A stretch of 45,157 bases of DNA, taken from contig MKTN01000053.1 in NCBI GenBank assembly GCA_001898235.1, positions 1 through 45,157 of the forward strand, written 5' to 3'. Both the position numbers and the translations under genes were made by a program. Positions 1 to 8,455 of the stretch are shown here, in pieces. This DNA is from Gammaproteobacteria bacterium 39-13. GTDB lineage: Bacteria > Pseudomonadota > Gammaproteobacteria > Berkiellales > Berkiellaceae. The notes beneath the pieces were generated by a model. That model made no database searches. It had not been told where the DNA came from and saw only the letters and a program-made list of their open reading frames with translations. Each line of letters starts with the position of its first letter. The first letter of the stretch is position 1.

Positions 1-105
1 TTGCAGTAACGAATGAAAATAAATCACGATCCGATCGCCCTCTTTGAATAAAAGTAGGCAGCTTCTTAGTGCGGAGGGATTTCTATCTTAGATCTTTATA
101 GGAAA

Positions 106-184
106 GTAGGTTGGGCCGTAAGGCCCAACACTCATAAAAAGCATCACGACGAATGTGATTGTTGGGCCTAAAAGGCCAACCTAC
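106..184. repeat. Palindromic repeat element, MITE/REP-like
   Basis: The ends are near-perfect inverted repeats: GTAGGTTGGGCC at 106-117 and GGCCAACCTAC at 174-184 (one base shorter). Each end also folds on itself (TTGGGCC-gtaa-GGCCCAA and TGGGCC-taaaa-GGCCA), giving two hairpins around a small internal ATCAC/GTGAT hairpin. There is no ORF inside, so it would have to be non-autonomous. It lies just beyond the 3' end of the large minus-strand gene. Confidence 0.6.
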
Positions 185-204
185 GCTTGCTAAAGCTGCT
201 CCCT

Positions 205-250
205 CTCCCGCTATCCGCCTTCGCTAAAGCTTCGGGTGATTCAGCGGGAG
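205..250. repeat. Imperfect palindrome, REP-like, at the 3' end of the large coiled-coil gene
   Basis: CTCCCGCT (205-212) pairs with AGCGGGAG (243-250). The surrounding CCCTCTCCCGC and GGGAGTGAG words resemble the CCCTCTCCC / GGGAGAGGGG repeats at 24.4-24.8 kb, so it is probably a diverged member of the same family. It could also act as a weak terminator for the gene whose stop is at 265, but no T-run follows. Confidence 0.4.
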
Positions 251-264
251 TGAGCTAGATACGA

Positions 265-3200
265 TTACTCATTTTTGCTAGAGCGCTTTTTGGTAGATTC
301 TTCTATCTTTGGAGCGGACTTTTTAACTTCTAAACCTAAACCTGTTTGTAGCTCGTCAAATTGAACACGTAGATCCTTTATTACATTTTCCATTCTAGAA
401 GTTCCTTTCTTTTTGTGACCAGATGTTTCCATTTGTTCTTCAATATCTTGCATCGTACGTTCTAGGCCATCAAAAATCCTTGCCATAGCGTTTTTAGCTT
501 CATCTGGGTTTACCTGCGCTCTCGCGTAAAGCTTGATGAGTGCATCAATATCTTCTTGCGCTTTTATAATCGTTTTTTGCAAAGAGACAATTTGCTGCGG
601 TCTGTCGCCATGTTGAAAAACTTTATAGCGTGCCGTTAATGTTCCTTTTAACCCTCTTTTTTCACGAGTAGCAAGTTCATAGTTTTGCTGAACATCAATT
701 CTCTTTAAGACATCGCGAATAATTTTTAAAGCGTAGGGATCGCTTGCGAGGCTTGTTTTAGGGCTGTTAGGTGTAACGTATGGCGTTGGTGTCTTTACCT
801 CCTCAGTCGTTAGAGTTTCTGGCGCCTCAGGCACATCTTCAGACACTGTTCCTTTTTCATCGTCAATAGATGATGATGGTTTTCCAGTTTCTAATGTCGA
901 ATCTACTTCTTTCTTTTCAGCTTCTTTAAAGCTACGCGGATCCATTGATTTCATTTTTTCTAAAATGACGGATTTCAAATCTGGTGCTTTGTCAGCAATT
1001 TTTGCATTAACAAATTCCTCAAACATTTTAAATTGCCCCTCTTTCGAGAGGTTTAACTCAAAATCACTTATTCCTAGAAGTTCTTTATAATGCTCTTTAA
1101 AGTCGCCTTTGTATTGTTCAAGCAGCTCTGAAGCCTCTTGAGAATATTGTTCCTGTGCCTCCCGAAGCTGTTTTTCTTTTTCCTGTTCAGCAGCGACACG
1201 TTCTCTTTCTTTTTTCTCTTCTTCCAGGCGTTTCTTTTCTTCTTCTTCGCGTTTCTTTTGTTCAATATAATCTTTTCGCTGTTGTATAAAACTCTCATAT
1301 AAGTTACTTGGCGGTGAGGTTCTGCTGACTTTTTCGGTCATTACATAGAAATCATTTTGGGGAGCAGCACCTTCTCTTTTGACGTGACCCGCAGCGATTT
1401 CAGCAATGTCTTCGAAAGTAAGGTTTACCGTATTCAACAAATTATCTATTCGTCCTTTCAATGCTTCTCTATCAATTAAGTTGTTTTCGCCTACATAATT
1501 AACGTCTGATGGGGCAAAGAAACTTGCTAATCTTCTGATTTCATCTTCTTTAAAGTAATCTAAATTGATCTTTCTAGTATATTCATAATACGTCTTACTA
1601 CCCGGTTTTTTTTGATAGGTAATACCTCTGTCTGCATTATATTTAGCATCTTTGAAATTCTCACTTCGTTTAAGAGCTGCTTCATATACTTGAGGAGGGG
1701 TAGTTCCTTCCGCCTTTTGGATGGTTGAAGGATCAAAAACCTTGTCAATTTGTTCGGGAGCTTTTACTCCTTCTTTTCTTTCAATTCTGCCATCCGCAAT
1801 ATCTATAATCATGTCAAAATCAAAAGCGGGATTCCTAGCAAGAACGAGGTTAATATGTTTCATTAATTCAATCGTGCTTTCCTTATCTATAATGGCGAAT
1901 TCTTCCTTGTCGTGAGTAAAAAACTCAGCTAGCCTGGCAAGCTGTAAAGGGCTTAAAAATTGAATATCAAATTCTCTTTGTGCAGCGCCAGCGGAGCCAG
2001 CGCCTACCGTTTTTTCCATGCCCTTTTTGCTGCCCTCACCCTGTTTAACTTTGACTTCATCCTTCTTTTCTTGAGCTCGTTCTAATTTGCTCATTTGAGA
2101 AAATACATCGCTCCAGCTTGGTGGAGGCTCTAAAAGTGAATGTAAAGCAACGTTTCGTATATGAGCTGCTCGCTTTTTGTCATAATTATCTTTTTCAATG
2201 GAAATATTGTGTTGTTGAGCAGATACGATTTCAGAACCAGGATTCTTTATCTCTTCTTCTAAAACTGTAATATCTTGCTTTGCTTTGCTGATAATACCCT
2301 GAAGCTCTTTTTTCTTTTTATCTGAAATAAAGCCTCTTTTTAATTTATTATCAGCATCTGCGATAGTTTGATTATGCTTTTCAATTTCCGTTGTAAGTTT
2401 TTGCACTCGAAGTGCAGGACCATTCTTCGCCGATTCATATTTCCTAGAGGCTTCGGCAAATGCTCCTGACATATCCTTAATCAAGGCCTTTGGTCCACGG
2501 CTAAGAGAGGAAGCTTTCGCTTTAAGATCCTCAACGCAAGTTTTCATTTTCTCATAGGCTTGTTTTTTCTCCTCATATTCAGTTGCAGTTTGGAATATTT
2601 GGAGTTGTTTTTCATATTCCTGGCGAATGGGATGTGCAATATTTTCAATTGTTTCATAGGTCTCATCATGAGATTTTGCCAAATGCTGTTTTTCTTTTTC
2701 CAAATCAATTTTTTGTTTTAACTTGGATATCTCTTCACCTAATGTTTTGTGAGCTTGCACCAAGCCATCTACGCCGTTTTTCCAGGATTTCATTTTGCTG
2801 TCAATCAGTTTGACTAATTCAACTGCTTCCTTAGGTGAAGATTCTGCTAAATTATAAATTTCATCCAAACTGGCTTTTACTTGGGTTTGCAAAACGCTAG
2901 TGAGCCTTTCGGCTTCAGTCGGTGAATCTGTTGGATTTTTGCGTGACTTTTCACCCTCTGGAATGGCTTTGCCTCCTTTGGTTGAGGGGACTTTTGCTGG
3001 GCCGTAAATACTAATATCCTTAGGGAAAAACCCGCCTAATTTTAGTGTGTCCACCCATGCATGTCTTTCATCCATTGTGAATTCACTTAGCATTTTATCA
3101 GGTACTTTGGCTTTACTTGCTTGTGTTTTTGATTTTCCTGTCTTGGGCGTTCTCCCCATCTGACTCAAATCTGGAGGAGGAGGGGGGCCACCCATTTCTT

Positions 3201-3507
3201 GTGGCGGTTTAGGTGGTTGCGGTATGCCTTCTGGAGGTTTGGGAGGAGGTGGTATTTTGCCAGAGGGTTGTTCAATAACTGGTGCTTGTTCCACTTTCTT
3301 TAATTTCGCATTCGCTAGTTCCTTCATTCTTTTAATGGCAGCCTCTCGAGCTTTATTTTTTGCAATCGGGCTTAGCCCTTCTACTGCATCAAAGTCTTCA
3401 CGGATTTGTTTAGTTGCCTCGGTGATAAAGGCGTCATCTATTTCATTTGCCTTTTCCAAATCATTTTCCCATGGATAATTTTCAGAACTGCCATATTTTG
3501 GGCACAT
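265..3507 (-). CDS. Large coiled-coil protein with polyproline region and duplicated module, putative effector
   Basis: No family is recognised. With the chosen start the protein is 1080 residues. The ATG at 3507 has an AGAGGAA ribosome site six bases upstream; a longer frame begins at 3618 but has no such site. Order of parts (numbered from 3507): helical N-terminus, a proline-rich block at about 85-114 built of PPPPKPP, PQPPKPP and PPPPP runs, coiled coil at about 240-480, a duplicated module (512-613 and 645-744), then a Glu/Lys/Arg-rich coiled coil at about 745-785 and a C-terminal region rich in Pro, Thr, Glu and Lys. There is no signal peptide or membrane segment. Polyproline blocks like this resemble profilin- or SH3-binding stretches of eukaryotic actin regulators; an effector or cytoskeletal role is inference only. 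Confidence 0.8.
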   Translation of the reverse strand: MCPKYGSSENYPWENDLEKANEIDDAFITEATKQIREDFDAVEGLSPIAKNKAREAAIKRMKELANAKLKKVEQAPVIEQPSGKIPPPPKPPEGIPQPPKPPQEMGGPPPPPDLSQMGRTPKTGKSKTQASKAKVPDKMLSEFTMDERHAWVDTLKLGGFFPKDISIYGPAKVPSTKGGKAIPEGEKSRKNPTDSPTEAERLTSVLQTQVKASLDEIYNLAESSPKEAVELVKLIDSKMKSWKNGVDGLVQAHKTLGEEISKLKQKIDLEKEKQHLAKSHDETYETIENIAHPIRQEYEKQLQIFQTATEYEEKKQAYEKMKTCVEDLKAKASSLSRGPKALIKDMSGAFAEASRKYESAKNGPALRVQKLTTEIEKHNQTIADADNKLKRGFISDKKKKELQGIISKAKQDITVLEEEIKNPGSEIVSAQQHNISIEKDNYDKKRAAHIRNVALHSLLEPPPSWSDVFSQMSKLERAQEKKDEVKVKQGEGSKKGMEKTVGAGSAGAAQREFDIQFLSPLQLARLAEFFTHDKEEFAIIDKESTIELMKHINLVLARNPAFDFDMIIDIADGRIERKEGVKAPEQIDKVFDPSTIQKAEGTTPPQVYEAALKRSENFKDAKYNADRGITYQKKPGSKTYYEYTRKINLDYFKEDEIRRLASFFAPSDVNYVGENNLIDREALKGRIDNLLNTVNLTFEDIAEIAAGHVKREGAAPQNDFYVMTEKVSRTSPPSNLYESFIQQRKDYIEQKKREEEEKKRLEEEKKERERVAAEQEKEKQLREAQEQYSQEASELLEQYKGDFKEHYKELLGISDFELNLSKEGQFKMFEEFVNAKIADKAPDLKSVILEKMKSMDPRSFKEAEKKEVDSTLETGKPSSSIDDEKGTVSEDVPEAPETLTTEEVKTPTPYVTPNSPKTSLASDPYALKIIRDVLKRIDVQQNYELATREKRGLKGTLTARYKVFQHGDRPQQIVSLQKTIIKAQEDIDALIKLYARAQVNPDEAKNAMARIFDGLERTMQDIEEQMETSGHKKKGTSRMENVIKDLRVQFDELQTGLGLEVKKSAPKIEESTKKRSSKNE

Positions 3508-3996
3508 AATATTTCCTCTTAATGGATCTATTTTTATTTGCTCTACACCTTTAGAGTCGGGAGTTATTAAGAAGTTCCGCTGAATAAAAATGCATATTTT
3601 CTTCAAAAAAATGTGCAAAAAATCAATGGGTTAACGAATGACATATTTAGATTAATATTTGATCGAAAATGAAAACGTGCATAACCACAGACATTCAAAA
3701 TTCTGTGGCTTTGAAATTGAAGGTGTTGAACTTTTACGCAGCCTCAAATTAATAAGGGATGAAAAGACTTACTTATTCAGCGTATTATTCCGCAAGCGAG
3801 AGGTACACAGAGGGAATAGCTTCATCTGGTTTTCCCCATTTTGCTACTCCAATGATACGCTTAGCGCGATTGTTGAAAGTGTATTTCAAGATAAGTATTT
3901 AACGGTGTTCTTAAATGCATGTTTTTTATTAAAAACATGCAAAAGCCAAAACGTTAATGATATTTTAAGATTCAAGACAGTGGAAAGAAACAAGAT
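3508..3996. other. Intergenic region, mostly without a convincing gene
   Basis: This should carry the promoter of the coiled-coil gene and the 3' flank of the ATP-grasp gene. Two perfect palindromes are visible: CCACAGA/TCTGTGG (3685-3708) and a 10-bp stem GCATGTTTTT/AAAAACATGC with a four-base loop (3917-3940), which could terminate the gene reading leftward from 5100. A weak plus-strand reading frame (TTG 3659 to 4060) spans most of it; see the rejected list. Confidence 0.4.
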
Positions 3997-5100
3997 TTAT
4001 AAATGCCATCTCTTCCTAGCAGCAGTTAATATTTTATTGAGTAGCTTCTCATCTGCATAATCATCTAGAGTGAGCCAATTAAAACCTGGATTAGGATTCA
4101 CTTCTAATAACTTAACATTAGCACTTGCATCGGATCTAAAATCGAAACGGGCATAATCACGACATTCCATTTGTTCAAATAAAGCGGCAGAATAATCTTT
4201 CAATTGACGTTTGATAGCATGAGAAATGTCAGCTGCTTTAAATTTAACCTGTTCCCAGTAAGGTGAACCGGGATGCCATTTAGATTCATAGGAAAGCAAT
4301 TTAGGTAAATGAGAAGGTAAGCTTGAATAATCTATTTCAAGTATAGGCAGCACTTCGAGCGAACCGGGGTTCCCAATAATGCCTACGCTAAATTCTCGAC
4401 CGGATAAAAATTCTTGAATTAATAAAGATGAATGGAATCCTTGTATTTGCAAAGCATTCATCTGGTTATCAAATTCTTCTTGTGTCGAAACCACGGAATG
4501 TTGCGTAATACCATAAGAGCCATCACCAAAATTGGGTTTGATGATAGCAGGTAGTGCAGGAAAAGAAGGCACTTTGCTAAACGAAGGAGAATGATAAATC
4601 TCTAAAGGAACGGGCACCCCGATATTTTGCGCAATTAATCTGGTTGCCGCTTTGTTATAACACAACGCAAGACAAGAAGGACCTGCCCCAGTATAGGGAA
4701 TATTTAGCATTTCAAGCAAGGCCGGTACATGAAGTTCTTGTGTCGCCTGATTATTAAATCCTTCATCACATAAGTTGAAAACAAAATTCGGGCGGTGATG
4801 GAGTAATTCTTGAAAGAGAGTTTTATGATTATCAAGATAGTCGAAATCAAAATCCTTCAATAATTTTAACGTTTGCTTGAGTTCTTGAATGGTTTCTAAA
4901 TCTTCCTTGTTAAATTTTCCTTCTTTTTTCACTTTGTCTGGCAACCTAGGATCACCTAAAATAACGGTGGTTCGCAATTTTTCCTGCTTAGAAAGGTAAG
5001 TATTTTTTACCACATCCTTAGTAGACCGCACTTGTGAAAGTGTCCCCATATTGGTCGTGGGTGATTCAATGATAGGCTGCTTAGGTTCTTGAATGGCCAT
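3997..5100 (-). CDS. D-Ala-D-Ala ligase-like ATP-grasp protein (copy A)
   Basis: This 367-residue protein of the ATP-grasp superfamily should join a carboxylate to an amine through an acyl-phosphate. Visible motifs are the N-terminal strand TTVILGDPRLPDKVKKEGKF (44-63), FVFNLCDEGFNN (106-117), PYTGAGPSCLALCYNK (135-150), the ATP-binding Lys/loop IIKPNFGDGSYGITQ (186-200), LLIQEFLSGREFSVG (226-240), RDYARFDFRSD (314-324) and the Mg-binding LLEVNPNPG (331-339). The start has AAGGAAA upstream. It lies 29 nt downstream of copy B and is probably co-transcribed with it. Its C-terminus (FNWLTLDDYADEKLL) differs from the WCWDGKFNLMA shared by the other two copies, suggesting a different acceptor pocket. 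It is longer than a typical Ddl (about 300-310 residues) because of an N-terminal extension. The substrate is unknown; a role as the cell-wall ligase is unlikely. Confidence 0.85.
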   Translation of the reverse strand: MAIQEPKQPIIESPTTNMGTLSQVRSTKDVVKNTYLSKQEKLRTTVILGDPRLPDKVKKEGKFNKEDLETIQELKQTLKLLKDFDFDYLDNHKTLFQELLHHRPNFVFNLCDEGFNNQATQELHVPALLEMLNIPYTGAGPSCLALCYNKAATRLIAQNIGVPVPLEIYHSPSFSKVPSFPALPAIIKPNFGDGSYGITQHSVVSTQEEFDNQMNALQIQGFHSSLLIQEFLSGREFSVGIIGNPGSLEVLPILEIDYSSLPSHLPKLLSYESKWHPGSPYWEQVKFKAADISHAIKRQLKDYSAALFEQMECRDYARFDFRSDASANVKLLEVNPNPGFNWLTLDDYADEKLLNKILTAARKRWHL

Positions 5101-5129
5101 CTTGTTTCCTTCGAATGACTGCGCTTTGC

Positions 5130-6251
5130 TTATCGCAGTTGATATCTTTTTTGTGCTGTGTCGAGAATTTTCTCAAGTAAATTTTTATAATTTAGATCTG
5201 CCCACTTGGCCATGAGGTTAAATTTTCCATCCCAACACCAGCCGGGATTAGGATTCACCTCTAAAAGTTTGATGGTGCCATGGACATCAGCACGAAAATC
5301 AAAACGGGCATAATCTCTGCAATCCAAAAATTCAAATAATTTTATTGATGCTTCGATTAGCTTGCGCGCCATCTTATCAGAAAGCGCAGCCTCTTCGTAG
5401 CTAATTTTGTCCCAATAAGGAGAGTCTGGAAGCCATTTGGATTCATAGCATAAAATGTGTGGCAACCCTTCTGGTAAATGAGAATAATTCACTTTAAGGA
5501 TGGGTAAAATTTCTAGGCTGCCTTTGTTTCCGATGATACCAACACTATATTCAGCCCCTGCTAAGTATTCTTGAATAAGCAAATCTGTTTTTGCTAATAC
5601 AGGCGGCAAATGACTAAGATAATGATTAAGCTCTATGCTATTTTGAATGACAGCTTGTTGGGTGATGCCGAGCGAGCCATCCCCTAAATTAGGTTTGACC
5701 AAGACAGGAAACAAAGTCGGAAAGATTGTTTTTTGGGTTTCAGCTTCTTTATAAATTTCCTCTGGGACCGCAATATCAAGGTTTTTAGCCATCGCGTTTA
5801 CCAGCGATTTGTTGTAACACTGCGCAAGACACGCTGGACCTGAGCCTGTATACGGGATATTAAGAAGCTCTAATAATGCAGGGATATGGAGTTCTAGCTG
5901 CGCTTGATTATTAAATCCTTCATCACATAGGTTAAAAACGAATTCAGGGCAAGAGAGCATTAGCTGCTGAAGAAGGGTTTTATGATTATCAATATACTGA
6001 AACTGATAATTATCAATCCCTTTTAAGGCCTTTTTAAGTTTTGTAACCGTTTCAAAGTCTTCTGTATTAAATTTACCCTCTTTTTTGATGGGATCGTTAA
6101 GGCGTGGATCTCCCAAAAGCACCGTCGTTTGGATGGGGTGATGAAGGCTTCGCTGGGGATAATGGGCTGTACGGCCAAACGTTGCCTTTTGTAATGAAAT
6201 CGAAGAGCGAGCAGGTTTTGCTGTTGAAACTTTAGGATCTTGAGGTCTCAT
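5130..6251 (-). CDS. D-Ala-D-Ala ligase-like ATP-grasp protein (copy B)
   Basis: This 373-residue paralogue of copy A keeps the same motif order: TTVLLGDPRLNDPIKKEGKF (42-61), FVFNLCDEGFNN (104-115), PYTGSGPACLAQCYNK (133-148), LVKPNLGDGSLGITQ (184-198), LLIQEYLAGAEYSVG (224-238), RDYARFDFRAD (312-322) and LLEVNPNPGWCWDGKF (329-344). The ATG follows GAGAG at a normal spacing. It is first of the pair (B then A) transcribed leftward and diverges from aroE across 142 bases. An N-terminal tail of about 40 residues rich in Ser, Lys and Arg precedes the fold. Catalytic residues look intact. It is closer in its C-terminus to the methyltransferase-fused copy than to copy A. Confidence 0.85.
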   Translation of the reverse strand: MRPQDPKVSTAKPARSSISLQKATFGRTAHYPQRSLHHPIQTTVLLGDPRLNDPIKKEGKFNTEDFETVTKLKKALKGIDNYQFQYIDNHKTLLQQLMLSCPEFVFNLCDEGFNNQAQLELHIPALLELLNIPYTGSGPACLAQCYNKSLVNAMAKNLDIAVPEEIYKEAETQKTIFPTLFPVLVKPNLGDGSLGITQQAVIQNSIELNHYLSHLPPVLAKTDLLIQEYLAGAEYSVGIIGNKGSLEILPILKVNYSHLPEGLPHILCYESKWLPDSPYWDKISYEEAALSDKMARKLIEASIKLFEFLDCRDYARFDFRADVHGTIKLLEVNPNPGWCWDGKFNLMAKWADLNYKNLLEKILDTAQKRYQLR

Positions 6252-6393
6252 GATCGCTCTCTTCTGAAATCCTACATTGAATATTTTTTTTGATTTTGGT
6301 TTTGATAAAAGAGTTCCCTCTTATGGGCTAAGAATGATATAAAAAGACAATTTTAGATTCTAAATATATAGTTAGCTTGAAAAGGTAGCGCGA

Positions 6394-7215
6394 ATGAAAC
6401 GTTTTGCTTTGTTTGGCACTCCAGTTGCGCATAGTCTTTCCCCGTTTATACATCAGAGTTTTGCCAATAGCCTGGGGATTTCTTTAGTCTATGAGCGTAT
6501 TTTAACGCCCAAGGGGCAATTAAAGGAGATGCTACAACAATTCAGAGAACAAGGCGGAATCGGGGCTAATATTACGGTTCCTTTAAAACAAGAAGCTTTT
6601 CAACTTTGCGCACAACTGACTCAGGCCGCCAAAGAGGCCATGGCGGTTAATACACTTTATTGGGAAGGCGAAACGCTTTGCGGCGATAATACCGATGGCG
6701 AAGGGTTTGTCCGTGATCTTACCCAAAATTTGGGTTGTCGTTTACAGGATAAACGCATTTTAATTTTGGGCGCAGGAGGCGCTGCGAGTGGCATTTTAAA
6801 ACCATTGTTAGCTTGTCGCCCCAGTGCCATGGTAATTGTTAATCGTACCTGGCAAAAAGCGCTTGCTTTGGCCAAACGTGATCCTTTGATTAAATCTTAC
6901 GATTATGAATCGTTACAAAGCACACATGAGGCACCTTTTGATTTTGTTTTTAACGCCACCTCTTGTAGTTTACAAGATATCATGATGCCATTAGCACCAA
7001 AATGGATTGAAGGCGTGACAGCTATTGATTTAGCCTACCAAAAACATCAGAAAACAATTTTTCAACAATGGGCGATGTTACATGGCGCTAGCCAAAGTTA
7101 TGATGGCATTGGGATGTTAGTAGAGCAGGCTGCTTTAGCGTTTAAACGTTGGCATGGGGTTGAACCCATCACACGACCTGTCATGGAAAGAATACGTCAA
7201 GGAGACACGCTGTAA
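6394..7215 (+). CDS. aroE: Shikimate dehydrogenase
   Basis: AroE reduces 3-dehydroshikimate to shikimate with NADPH, the fourth step of aromatic amino acid biosynthesis. The 273-residue length matches the family. Key features are the substrate loop HSLSPFIHQ (13-21), NITVPLKQEAF with the catalytic Lys, NTLYW, DNTDGEGFV, and the dinucleotide loop ILGAGGAASGI. The C-terminal DGIGMLVEQAALAF is also typical. The stop overlaps the start of the following transporter gene (TAATG), so the two are translationally coupled. It is a housekeeping gene placed between two ATP-grasp loci on the opposite strand. Confidence 0.95.
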   Translation: MKRFALFGTPVAHSLSPFIHQSFANSLGISLVYERILTPKGQLKEMLQQFREQGGIGANITVPLKQEAFQLCAQLTQAAKEAMAVNTLYWEGETLCGDNTDGEGFVRDLTQNLGCRLQDKRILILGAGGAASGILKPLLACRPSAMVIVNRTWQKALALAKRDPLIKSYDYESLQSTHEAPFDFVFNATSCSLQDIMMPLAPKWIEGVTAIDLAYQKHQKTIFQQWAMLHGASQSYDGIGMLVEQAALAFKRWHGVEPITRPVMERIRQGDTL

Positions 7216-8444
7216 TGAATTTCATCGTCACCCCGCAGAAAAAATTATGGTTAGCAATTGCCGTCTCTGCGTTGGGATATTTTGTGGATGTTTACGATAT
7301 TGTCTTATTCTCTGTTTTGAGAGTTCCTAGTCTGAAATCATTGTCACTGAGTGATGAACAAATAACGACCGTTGGACTTTTTTTGATTAACCTTCAGTTA
7401 TTAGGAATGCTCATTGGCGGTTTAGTCTGGGGAGCTCTTGGCGATAAGCGTGGAAGATTATCTGTATTATTTGGTTCTATTATCTTGTATTCAACAGCAA
7501 ATCTTGCCAATGCCTTTGTTACAAACGTAGAACAGTATGCTGTTTTAAGATTCATTGCAGGGTTTGGTTTGGCTGGCGAACTGGGCGCTGCTATTACGCT
7601 GGTTAGTGAATTAATGAGTAAAGAAAAACGTGGTTATGGCACAACCATTATTACCACCGCTGGTGTGTTTGGCGGCGTTGCTGGTGGTTTGGTTGGAAAC
7701 CTATTTTCTTGGCAGACTGCTTATATTATTGGAGGTTGTGCAGGGTTTGTATTGTTATTTTTACGCTTTCGTATTACTGAATCAGCCTTGTTTACGCGCA
7801 TAAAAAGTCATGAAAAAATCAAAAAAGGAAGTTTATGGTTTTTCATTAAATCACCAAAATTATTGTTAAAATATATTAAATGCTTATTTATTGGTGTTCC
7901 CTTTTGGATTTTTGTTGGATTATTTTTGTCTCTTTCTCCAGAAATAGGTAAAGCATTAGGGATCTTAACGCCGATTTCAGCAGGATGGACCATTCTATTT
8001 TTTAATATAGGTCTAGGCTTAGGTGATATGTCTAGCGGCCTTTTAAGCCAGTTTTGGGGATCGAGAAAGAAAGTTGTTGCTTGTTTCTTGTTACTTTCGC
8101 TTGTTTCTTCGCTGTTGATCCTTTCCTTTAGAGATATAAGTGCTGAGCGCTTCTATTGCTTTTGCATACTCTGTGGTTTTGGTGCAGGGTATTGGGCGGT
8201 TTTTAACATGATCGCCACGGAGCAATTTGGTACAAATTTTAGGGCAACAGTGGCGGTTTCGTTACCTAATTTTGTTCGAGGTATGGCTGTGCCTGCCTCA
8301 TTGATATTAGGGTTACTTAAACCACAGTTAGGGATCCTTTGGGGAGTGGGTTCCATTATGACAGCAAGTCTTGTGTTGGCATTAATATCGCTTCATTCTT
8401 TAGAAGAAACATTTGCAAGAACTTTAGAGTTTGTTGAAAATTAG
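7215..8444 (+). CDS. Major facilitator superfamily transporter
   Basis: The 409-residue membrane protein has about twelve hydrophobic segments. The MFS motif A is visible after the second segment (WGALGDKRGRLSVLFGS), and the first helix reads YFVDVYDIVLF, as in metabolite:H+ symporter-type carriers. A second half-repeat motif appears as SQFWGSRKKVV. The start overlaps the aroE stop by one base, implying one transcript. Substrate cannot be read from sequence; a shikimate-type or organic-acid substrate would be attractive given aroE, but this is speculation. The gene converges on the M32 peptidase gene with only 11 bases between them. Confidence 0.85.
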   Translation: MNFIVTPQKKLWLAIAVSALGYFVDVYDIVLFSVLRVPSLKSLSLSDEQITTVGLFLINLQLLGMLIGGLVWGALGDKRGRLSVLFGSIILYSTANLANAFVTNVEQYAVLRFIAGFGLAGELGAAITLVSELMSKEKRGYGTTIITTAGVFGGVAGGLVGNLFSWQTAYIIGGCAGFVLLFLRFRITESALFTRIKSHEKIKKGSLWFFIKSPKLLLKYIKCLFIGVPFWIFVGLFLSLSPEIGKALGILTPISAGWTILFFNIGLGLGDMSSGLLSQFWGSRKKVVACFLLLSLVSSLLILSFRDISAERFYCFCILCGFGAGYWAVFNMIATEQFGTNFRATVAVSLPNFVRGMAVPASLILGLLKPQLGILWGVGSIMTASLVLALISLHSLEETFARTLEFVEN

Positions 8445-8455
8445 AAAAGAAAGGA

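Noticed and set aside
3508-3618. N-terminal extension of the coiled-coil protein
   Set aside because: The ATG at 3507 has a strong ribosome site; the extension (rich in Ile, Phe, Lys) does not look like the rest of the protein.
3659-4060. Plus-strand reading frame of 133 codons with TTG start
   Set aside because: It has no ribosome site, overlaps the 3' end of the convergent ATP-grasp gene by 64 bases, contains a perfect palindrome, and has an odd Phe/Cys/Asn-rich composition. Kept as a weak possibility only.
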